From assembly GCA_046590575.1 (NCBI GenBank), contig JBKJUS010000197.1, positions 1 through 28,490 on the forward strand: a DNA stretch of 28,490 bases, given 5' to 3'. A program made the translations under genes and the position numbers. The DNA comes from DATLNF01 sp046590575 (GTDB lineage Bacteria; Actinomycetota; Actinomycetes; BP-191). Below, piece by piece: positions 16,401 to 23,285 of this stretch (position 1 is its first letter; each line of letters opens with the position of its first letter). Below the pieces are notes generated by a model, which saw only the letters and a list, made by a program, of their open reading frames with translations, had not been told where the DNA came from and did not search any database.

Positions 16401-17135
16401 CTACCCGCGAGCACGAGCGCTGAGCGCCATCCCACCCGCGATGGCAGCGACCAAGCCGGCCGCGACCGCGACGGGCAGCGTTCGGCCATCGGCCGCGGGC
16501 TCCGGAGCGAACCCGGTGGCTGCGCCACCAGCCGGCGCCCAGGTGAGCGTAATCGAGGCGCGCGCCGTGGCATCGCCGCAGCCGTGGCCGGCCGGCGGAT
16601 TGGCCCCATCCGGCGCTGCCGTGTCGTCCGCGCAGAAGGTCACGACCTGCTCCCCGGCCGAATTCGAGATCAGCCGGGTGTGGTACTCGGAGTTGGCGGC
16701 CTCGAGACCGCTGAGGTGACAGTGTTCGGCTCGCCCGTCACCGTCGTGGTCGTGCTTGCTCGACGTCTTCGGACCGGTCATGTCCGGGTCCGGGCAACCG
16801 AAGACACCCCCGACTCCAGTGGTCTCGAAAGTCGCCGCGGTGTCCACCGCCATCCCGCCCGAGTCAAGCAGGCAGGCATCGTTGTGCACGTTGCCCTTGC
16901 CCGACGTCGGATCGCCCACCGCCTGGGTGTCAGCAGCGTCCGGGGTGGCGCAGCTCGAGCCGGTGGTCACGTCGGGGTTCTCGGTCGGCTTGCCGGTGTC
17001 GCGGTTGACATAGGACCCGGCCCGGTCGACGGTCGACTGCGCTCCGATCGGACCTGAAGCGGCAAGCCCGAGCCCCGCGGCGAGCCCGAGCCCCAATGCC
17101 AATGTCGCGGCGCGTCGGGCGAGTGTGTGTGACAT
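16401..17135 (-). CDS. Secreted Cys-rich protein with C-terminal membrane or sorting segment
   Basis: Not a family I recognise. The 244-residue product has a signal peptide (about 1-33; Arg pair then a Leu/Ala/Gly core, ending near GAQ). The mature region has six cysteines (62, 88, 114, 139, 168, 186), enough for three disulfides. HDHDGDGRAEHC (128-139) resembles a calcium-binding DxDGDG loop. A Pro/Ala-rich spacer leads to TLPVAV (219-224), a hydrophobic stretch and an ARARG tail. This is the layout of a sortase substrate, but the expected LPxTG is replaced by LPVAV. ATG at 17135 has GGGGAGG 8 nt upstream. The gene is 57 bp after the trp membrane protein gene and 6 bp before the sortase gene. 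Confidence 0.82.
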   Translation of the reverse strand: MSHTLARRAATLALGLGLAAGLGLAASGPIGAQSTVDRAGSYVNRDTGKPTENPDVTTGSSCATPDAADTQAVGDPTSGKGNVHNDACLLDSGGMAVDTAATFETTGVGGVFGCPDPDMTGPKTSSKHDHDGDGRAEHCHLSGLEAANSEYHTRLISNSAGEQVVTFCADDTAAPDGANPPAGHGCGDATARASITLTWAPAGGAATGFAPEPAADGRTLPVAVAAGLVAAIAGGMALSARARG

Positions 17136-17192
17136 CTGCCGGTCCTCCCCGGAAGTGGCTGGGCGGTCCGGTCCGCCGCAACCCCACCTCTC

Positions 17193-17783
17193 CTACGAAT
17201 GCGGCGGCTGAGCGGTTCGTTCGTCGTCCGGACCGAGGTCCACCTCGACGGCCGCCCAGGCGGCCGCTAGGTCATCGCTGTCGTCTCTCCGAACGGTGCT
17301 CGGCGCGTCGTAGGCCGGGCCCAGGGCCGACCATCTTCGCCCGCGTCGGACCGCGCCGGCCCCCGCGGCAGCGACCGCGGCACCACCAATAACAGCAAGC
17401 CACGGTGCCACGCCTAGCCTGGTCACGGTGACCGGTGCGACAACGACCCCGGCCGGGTCGACCAGCACTCTCCCTGCACTGGCGACGACGGCGGCACCTG
17501 TCGCGGCGAGGACGAGGCCGACTGCTTGTCGTCCGCGGCCGCGGCTGCCAGCCAGTGCGGCGACACCGGCCAGAGCGAGCACTCCCAGCGGCGGGACCAT
17601 GGGAGCGGCGTCGCGAGCGCCGTACGACGCTGTCGTCTCCAGGAAGGCGTCGGCGCGGCTCGGCGTGGGAGCGGACGCCCGCGATGTGGCCCGAACCCAC
17701 GGCAGCCCGACCGAGACCAGCACCAGCGCCGCTCCGGTCAGGCAGCCGGCGATCGCCACCGTGAAACCCCGCCGGCTGGTCAT
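17193..17783 (-). CDS. Trp-region conserved membrane protein (Trp_oprn_chp family)
   Basis: Member of the conserved membrane protein family found next to trpE and trpC in actinobacteria; its function is unknown. The product has 196 residues and four hydrophobic segments (about 8-28, 65-80, 86-104 and 126-146). The first ends in GLPWV, typical of the family. The cytoplasmic tail carries the WSALGPAYDAP motif and an acidic segment with DDLAAAWAAVE. ATG at 17783 overlaps the trpE stop as ATGA; 21 upstream in-frame codons belong to the trpE shadow. Confidence 0.9.
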   Translation of the reverse strand: MTSRRGFTVAIAGCLTGAALVLVSVGLPWVRATSRASAPTPSRADAFLETTASYGARDAAPMVPPLGVLALAGVAALAGSRGRGRQAVGLVLAATGAAVVASAGRVLVDPAGVVVAPVTVTRLGVAPWLAVIGGAAVAAAGAGAVRRGRRWSALGPAYDAPSTVRRDDSDDLAAAWAAVEVDLGPDDERTAQPPHS

Positions 17784-19270
17784 GCGGGTCGGATCGTCTC
17801 GGCAGCCCGGACGGCGGCCAGCACCGCGGCCGCCTTCGCCCGGCACTCGCGATCCTCGGCGTCCGGGTCGCTGTCCACGACGATGCCCGCACCGGCCTGC
17901 ACGTGCGCCATTCCGGCGTGCATGACAGCAGTGCGGATCGCGATGGCCATGTCCATGTCACCACTCGCGTCGACGTACCCGACAGTGCCGGCGTACAGCG
18001 CCCGTCGGGTCGGCTCCAAGGACTCGATGATCTCCATGGCTCTCGGCTTGGGTGCACCCGACACAGTGCCGGCCGGGAAGGTCGCATCGAAGACGTCGAG
18101 CGCATCACACCCGGGTGGCAGCCGACCGACCACGGTCGACACAAGATGCATGACGTGGCTGTAGCGCTCCACCCGCATGAAGTCGATCACGTCAACAGTG
18201 CCGGGCTCACAAATCCGGCCGAGGTCGTTGCGCGCCAGATCGACCAACATCACGTGCTCGCTGCGCTCCTTCGGATCTGCCGCGAGGTCTGCGGCAATCC
18301 GGGCATCGTCCTCGGGCGTCGCACCTCGCGGTTTCGTCCCGGCCGGCGGGTGCACGACCGCGCGGCGGCCGGTCACCGTGACCAGTGCCTCCGGTGAGGA
18401 GCCGACGATGTCGAAGGGCGAGTCGCGACCGGCGAAGCGCAGAAGGTACATGTACGGCGACGGGTTGGTGGCCCGCAGCACCCGATAGACATCCAGCGCG
18501 TCCACGGTAGTGGGGACCGAGAACCGCTGGGACAGAACGACCTGGAAGGCCTCCCCGGCGCGGATGTGCTCCTGCACCCGGCGTACGCCGGCCTGGTAGT
18601 CCACCGCTGACGTCTTGCCACCGGTGTCCGCCATGGCCGCTGTGAGGTCGAGCGCGACGACGCTCGACGCGGCCGGACGGGCGAGGTCGGCCGCCATCGA
18701 GTCCAGCCGGGCAAGCGCGTCGTCGTAGGACGGCGAGGTGACTCCACGGACCACGTTGGCGATGAGCAGAACCGTGCCGTCGGCGTGGTCGAGCACCGCG
18801 AGATCGGTGGCCAACATCATCGCCAGCTCGGGCATGCCGAGGTCGTCGACGGCGGTCGACGGAAGTCGCTCAAGCCGCCGCACGACGTCGTATCCCAGGT
18901 AGCCGACGAGGCCACCGGTCAACGGCGGCAGGCCCTCCACGCGCGGTGACCGCAGCGCCCGAGCCATAACCCGAACAGCTGCCAGCGGGTCGGCCGGCAG
19001 CTCAGGCGCGCCGTCTCCCACCCAGAGCGATGTGCCGTCCCGCTCGGTCAACGTGCCCGCGCAACGCACCCCGACAAACGAGTAACGGGACCACTGGCGG
19101 CCCTGTTCGGCTGACTCGAGCAGGAAGGTCCCCGACCGGTTGCCCGCAAGCTTGCGATAGACCCCGACAGGGGTCTCGCCGTCGGCCAACAGACGTCGGG
19201 TGACCGCGATCACCGGCGCATCGAGGCGACCGAACTCCTCGAGAGTCGGACTCACCACCCCGAGGGTCAT
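17780..19270 (-). CDS. trpE: Anthranilate synthase component I
   Basis: Makes anthranilate from chorismate with ammonia supplied by a glutamine amidotransferase subunit (TrpG), which is not in this window. It has 496 residues. The N-terminal domain carries FLLES (49-53), the tryptophan-binding LLES element, so feedback inhibition is expected. The C-terminal catalytic domain shows the family blocks: SPSPYMYLLRF-like NPSPYMYLLRF, the PPAGTKPRG loop, HVMLVDLARNDLGRI, and FPAGTVSGAPKPRAMEII. ATG at 19270 is chosen because AGG motifs lie just upstream; the longer frame is hisI shadow. The gene begins 10 bp after hisI, leaving no room for a leader-peptide attenuator directly ahead of trpE. Confidence 0.97.
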   Translation of the reverse strand: MTLGVVSPTLEEFGRLDAPVIAVTRRLLADGETPVGVYRKLAGNRSGTFLLESAEQGRQWSRYSFVGVRCAGTLTERDGTSLWVGDGAPELPADPLAAVRVMARALRSPRVEGLPPLTGGLVGYLGYDVVRRLERLPSTAVDDLGMPELAMMLATDLAVLDHADGTVLLIANVVRGVTSPSYDDALARLDSMAADLARPAASSVVALDLTAAMADTGGKTSAVDYQAGVRRVQEHIRAGEAFQVVLSQRFSVPTTVDALDVYRVLRATNPSPYMYLLRFAGRDSPFDIVGSSPEALVTVTGRRAVVHPPAGTKPRGATPEDDARIAADLAADPKERSEHVMLVDLARNDLGRICEPGTVDVIDFMRVERYSHVMHLVSTVVGRLPPGCDALDVFDATFPAGTVSGAPKPRAMEIIESLEPTRRALYAGTVGYVDASGDMDMAIAIRTAVMHAGMAHVQAGAGIVVDSDPDAEDRECRAKAAAVLAAVRAAETIRPA

Positions 19271-19280
19271 CGGTCCTGCC

Positions 19281-19658
19281 TCACGCTGGTCGCTGCCCCA
19301 CGACCACGTTGAGGACGTCGGCGTCGAAGCAGGTCCGGTCGCCGGTGTGACAGGCCGCGCCCACCTGGTCGACCTTGACGACCAGAGTGTCCCCATCACA
19401 GTCGAGGGCGACAGACTTCACCCACTGCTGGTGACCCGAGGTCTCGCCCTTGACCCAGTACTCCTGCCTGCTGCGGCTCCAGTAGGTGCAGCGGCCGGTG
19501 GTCATTGTGCGGTGCAGGGCTTCGTCGTTCATCCAACCGACCATCAGTACCTCGCCGGTGTCCCACTGCTGCGCCACCGCCGGGACGAGACCGTCGGCAT
19601 CGCGCTTGAGCCGGGCGGCGATCGTGGGGTCGAGACCTGACGGCGTGATGGCGGACAT
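19281..19658 (-). CDS. hisI: Phosphoribosyl-AMP cyclohydrolase
   Basis: Third step of histidine synthesis, opening the adenine ring of PR-AMP. It has 125 residues and is a stand-alone HisI, not fused to HisE. The family motif YWSRSRQEYWVKGETSGH (59-76) is present. Metal ligands are visible: D87, D89 and D91 with C88 in DCDGD, and C103 and C110 in ACHTGDRTC, which bind zinc. ATG at 19658 gives the usual MSAI... start, but no ribosome site precedes it; the upstream CTCCTC is the complement of the ribosome site of the divergent hydrolase gene. A leaderless or very short leader is possible. It is the first gene of the run into trpE. Confidence 0.95.
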   Translation of the reverse strand: MSAITPSGLDPTIAARLKRDADGLVPAVAQQWDTGEVLMVGWMNDEALHRTMTTGRCTYWSRSRQEYWVKGETSGHQQWVKSVALDCDGDTLVVKVDQVGAACHTGDRTCFDADVLNVVVGQRPA

Positions 19659-19660
19659 GG

Positions 19661-19666
19661 CGAGGA
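19661..19666 (+). promoter_or_regulatory. Ribosome binding site that fixes the hydrolase start
   Basis: GAGGAG with a 6-nt spacer (TTTTGC) before ATG 19674. It is much better than anything before the later in-frame ATGs at 19710 and 19719, and it lies within the 15 bp between the two divergent start codons. Confidence 0.65.
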
Positions 19667-19673
19667 GTTTTGC

Positions 19674-21446
19674 ATGCTCCCGGAAGGTTCCTCGCCGGCA
19701 CTGCCGAATATGAGGTGCATGCAGGGGGCCAGATACGACCGGGTGCTTCTGGCGACACTTGCCGTGGTCGGCATCGTCGGTGCAGCGCCATCGGTGGCCG
19801 GCTCTCGAAGCACCACCGACGCCACCGTGCCCGGCAAGCACAGGGTCACGCGCATCGAGTACGACGCGGGTTTTACTTTGCTCGGCCCCGACGCGACGAC
19901 CGGCACCCGCACTGTGCAGCCCATGCCGGCGCGACTGCACGGCTCGCTGCACATCAGCGGAGCAGCCGGTCGCCGCCCGGTGGTCGTGTTGCAGCACGGC
20001 CGCCACACCACCTGTGCCGCCGCGGGACTGGAGTCCCTGGGGCATCCGTGCCCGGACTCTCCCGTCACCGCTGACATTCGGTCTTTTGCGGGCTACGACT
20101 ACCTCGCTCAGAACCTAGCCAGCCACGGCTATCTGGTGATGAGCATCGACACCAACGGCGTGAACACCCACGACCTGACCGACCTCACGGCGGGCGCCCT
20201 GGCCAGGGCCCAGCTGATCTCACGGTCGCTTGACCTGCTCCGCTCCTGGTCCGCCTCTCCAGGTCCCGCTCCAGTTGGCCCTCAGTTGGTCGGTAAAGTC
20301 GACCTCGACCGACTCGGTCTGATGGGCCATTCCCGTGGCGGCGAGGGCGTGACCTACTGGCTAGGCTACAACCGCACCCGTCGCGATGGACCGCGCTACC
20401 GGGCCAGCGCCGTCTTCTCCCTCGCGCCCATCGACGCCACGGAGCAAACGGTCAGCGGCGTGCCCTACGCCACCCTGCTCCCGCTCTGTGACGGGGACGT
20501 CGGTGACCTCCAGGGCGCTCCAGTTCTCGAGCGCAGTAAGTACGCCGACCTACGTGACCGGGCGCCAAAGCTCCAGCTCGCCGTGGAAGGCGCCAACCAC
20601 AACTTCTTCAACACCGTCTGGACCGGCGACGACTTCTCCGACCTTGACGTGGCCTGCAGCACCAAAGACCCGGACAATGTGCGGCTCGAGCCGGCCCAGC
20701 AACGCAAGGTCGGGCTGGCGACCATGGCCGCCTTCCTTCGTCGCTACGTCGGGCCGGAGCCCCAGTTCGACCCGCTGATCACCGGCCGGGTCCCCTGGAC
20801 ACCTGCCTGCTCGAGCGGGCTGCTGGTGCGCTGCGCTGACTTGATTCGACCGACGTACATCGCGGGTGCGGACCGCCGCGAACTCCTGCTCGCTCCCCTC
20901 GGCGGGGTGGGCACGACGTCACAGGGCCAGCAGGTGGAGACCACCGGCCTGAGCACGTTCGCGCAGTGCGTGGCGGGCAGCTCGGCCCAGCCGTGCCCTG
21001 GGCCGGCGACGTTCAGAGCAGGCAACCGCTCGTTCGGCCCGCAGATCACGGTCGCCTGGGGAAGTGCCGCGTCGGTCACGGTGCCGGTGGTCGTCGGCTC
21101 GAGCCGCGGTGCGACCTATCTCGTGTTGCGAGCAGGAGTGAATTGGACCGATGAGCGCAACCCCGATGGGGATGGGTTCGACCCTCGGTCAGCTGTCCAG
21201 GACTTCGACATCGTGCTGCGCGATGGAACCGGTCGATCGGCAACGGTGTCGGCGGCACGCTGGGGTCCCGCGCTGCACGCGCCGCTCGGCAGCGCGGTCC
21301 GCAACCTGGTGCTCTCGGACGTGCGCATCCCGATTCCAGCGTTTCGCGGCGTCGATGTGAATGCTCTGAGATCCGTGTCCCTGGTCTTCGGCCGGCGGAC
21401 CGCCGCCGGGTCCATCCAAGTCGCCGACCTCAGTTTGCAGCGCTAG
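19674..21446 (+). CDS. Secreted alpha/beta hydrolase
   Basis: Predicted exported serine hydrolase, 590 residues, substrate unknown. A signal sequence follows a long polar N-region (core about 24-42, ending near PSVAG). The hydrolase domain (about 55-355) has the oxyanion-region strand VVVLQHGRH (103-111), nucleophile S220 in GHSRGGEG, a likely acid D273 or D275 in LCDGDVGD, and H309 in EGANHNFF. A second domain of about 220 residues (from about 365) is rich in beta-strand-like sequence and may be a binding module. Paired cysteines suit an extracytoplasmic protein. It is the only plus-strand gene, divergent from hisI and convergent with the ABC exporter genes, with 21 bp between stops. An esterase, a lipase or a cutinase-like enzyme are all possible. 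Confidence 0.88.
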   Translation: MLPEGSSPALPNMRCMQGARYDRVLLATLAVVGIVGAAPSVAGSRSTTDATVPGKHRVTRIEYDAGFTLLGPDATTGTRTVQPMPARLHGSLHISGAAGRRPVVVLQHGRHTTCAAAGLESLGHPCPDSPVTADIRSFAGYDYLAQNLASHGYLVMSIDTNGVNTHDLTDLTAGALARAQLISRSLDLLRSWSASPGPAPVGPQLVGKVDLDRLGLMGHSRGGEGVTYWLGYNRTRRDGPRYRASAVFSLAPIDATEQTVSGVPYATLLPLCDGDVGDLQGAPVLERSKYADLRDRAPKLQLAVEGANHNFFNTVWTGDDFSDLDVACSTKDPDNVRLEPAQQRKVGLATMAAFLRRYVGPEPQFDPLITGRVPWTPACSSGLLVRCADLIRPTYIAGADRRELLLAPLGGVGTTSQGQQVETTGLSTFAQCVAGSSAQPCPGPATFRAGNRSFGPQITVAWGSAASVTVPVVVGSSRGATYLVLRAGVNWTDERNPDGDGFDPRSAVQDFDIVLRDGTGRSATVSAARWGPALHAPLGSAVRNLVLSDVRIPIPAFRGVDVNALRSVSLVFGRRTAAGSIQVADLSLQR

Positions 21447-21467
21447 CACACACGCGACGAGGTCCCG

Positions 21468-23285
21468 CTAACGGACCGCACCGTGGGACGTCCAGCTGGC
21501 CCACAGCCCGGCGTAGACGCCCGGCACGGCGACCAGGACAGCGTGCGGTCCGCGCTGCACCAGCCGCCCAGCGTCGAAGACCAGGACCTCGTCTGCGACC
21601 TCCGCCGTGGACAACCGGTGAGCGATGGAGATCGCCGTTCGGCCGCGCGTGACGCCGTCGAGAGCGCGCTGCAGACGCGTTTCAGTCGCCGGGTCGACCG
21701 AGGACGTTGCCTCGTCCAGGAGCAACAGGTCGGGGTCGGCGACGTAGGCCCGGGCCAGCGACACGAGTTGACGTTCCCCGACCGACAACGACTCGCCGCG
21801 CTCCCCCACCCTCGTGCCGAGACCGTGCGCAAGCTGGTCGAGCCAGTCACCGAGCCCGAGCTCGGTGAACGCCAGGGTGATGTCCGAGTCGTCGATGCCC
21901 GGGCGGCCCTGCCGGACGTTGTCGGCGATGGTCGCGTCGAACAGGAAGCCGTCCTGGGGCACCATCACGACCCGCCGACGCAGACTGCCGAACCGCACGT
22001 CGGTGAGCTCTGCGCCGTTGAGCAAGATCCGGCCGGTCGTGGGGTCCATCAGCCGGGTGAGCAGTTTGGCGAAAGTCGTCTTCCCGGAGCCGGTCTGGCC
22101 GACCACGGCGATCCGCCGTTGTGGCGCGATCTCGAGGTCGAGGTCGTGCAGCACCGGAGGTCCGCTCGGATAGCGGAACCCGACGTGCTCGAACCGCACT
22201 CCGACCGGTCCGGGCGGTAGATCGATACCACCGTCTGGGCGATCCGCCGGGTCGGCTACGTCGGACGGGGTGTCGAGCACACCCAGGATCCGCCGCCAGC
22301 CGGAGATCGCCGACTGGGCCTCACTCAGCACTTCGGTCGTGATCTGCAGGGGTCCGACGAAGAAGGTGACAAGGAAGAGGAAGGCCACGAGCTCACCCGC
22401 CGTCAGATTGCCTCCGGCGCCAGTCAGGATGCCGACGACGACGACTCCGGCGGAGGCCGCTGCCGAGGTCATCTCGACGAGGGAGAACATCGTGGCGGAG
22501 AGCCGCACCGCCCGCACCTGGGACTCCGCATGCCGGTCGACCGCCGCGTCGATCCGCTGGGACGTGCGTTCCTCGATGCCGTAGGCGCGTACGACGGGAG
22601 CGGCGACCACGCTCTCGGCGATGCCGCCGAGGACGTCCCCTACTCGTCGGCGTACGACGTCGAACGCCTCACCTCGACGACGGTTGGTCACGCGCAGCGC
22701 GAACACCAAGGGGACGAATACGCCGAGGACCACCAGCGTGAGCGTCCAGCTGTAGTAGGTCATCACCGCGAGAGCGATGACGAGCTGGCCGGTGTTGATC
22801 ACGAGGAGCAGTCCGCCGAATTGCATGAACTGGCTGATCGTGTCGACGTCGGTGGTGACCCGCGACACGAGAGCGCCACGGCGCTCGGCGGCCTGATGGA
22901 GCACGGACAGGTCGTGAATGTGCCGGAAGGCACGAACTCTCAGGCTGGAGAGGGCCCGCTCGGCGTTGCGAGCGAGACGGAGGTTGGTGGCGAAGCTGCA
23001 CAGTGCGGTCACCACCATCACCACCCCGGCAACGGCGACGACTCGTTGGACATAGCTGACATCGACGCCACCGTCGTCACGAAGTCCGCCGTCAAGTGTC
23101 TGCTGCACCGCAAAGGGGACGACGACGCGGCCACCCATGGCGACCAGCACCAGCAGCGCCGTCGTGCCCAAGCCGTCACGGAACTCTGGAGAGAGCGCCA
23201 AGCCGCGCCGCAGCACGTGCCAGCTGCCGGAGGGACCGGGCCGAATACCCAAGGGGGACTCCGGCACAAGCAGGTCTGCACTCAC
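21468..23285 (-). CDS. ABC exporter half-transporter, subunit with degenerate signature motif
   Basis: Type IV (multidrug-exporter-like) half-transporter, 605 residues: a membrane domain of about six helices (about 40-330) fused to an ATPase domain (about 360-590). Walker A GQTGSGKT is at 396-403, Walker B LLLLD at 520-524 with catalytic E525, and H-loop H556 in IAHRLST. The signature is LSVGE (500-504) instead of LSGGQ, so the site it completes in its partner is weak. GTG at 23285 has GAGGAG 8 nt upstream and overlaps the partner stop as GTGA. Together with the gene upstream it should form a heterodimer. Substrate unknown: drug, lipid or peptide. Confidence 0.93.
   Translation of the reverse strand: MSADLLVPESPLGIRPGPSGSWHVLRRGLALSPEFRDGLGTTALLVLVAMGGRVVVPFAVQQTLDGGLRDDGGVDVSYVQRVVAVAGVVMVVTALCSFATNLRLARNAERALSSLRVRAFRHIHDLSVLHQAAERRGALVSRVTTDVDTISQFMQFGGLLLVINTGQLVIALAVMTYYSWTLTLVVLGVFVPLVFALRVTNRRRGEAFDVVRRRVGDVLGGIAESVVAAPVVRAYGIEERTSQRIDAAVDRHAESQVRAVRLSATMFSLVEMTSAAASAGVVVVGILTGAGGNLTAGELVAFLFLVTFFVGPLQITTEVLSEAQSAISGWRRILGVLDTPSDVADPADRPDGGIDLPPGPVGVRFEHVGFRYPSGPPVLHDLDLEIAPQRRIAVVGQTGSGKTTFAKLLTRLMDPTTGRILLNGAELTDVRFGSLRRRVVMVPQDGFLFDATIADNVRQGRPGIDDSDITLAFTELGLGDWLDQLAHGLGTRVGERGESLSVGERQLVSLARAYVADPDLLLLDEATSSVDPATETRLQRALDGVTRGRTAISIAHRLSTAEVADEVLVFDAGRLVQRGPHAVLVAVPGVYAGLWASWTSHGAVR

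Noticed and set aside
19110..19280. Trp attenuator or leader peptide ahead of trpE
   Set aside because: Only 10 bp separate hisI and trpE and no Trp-rich short frame or alternative hairpins are seen there.
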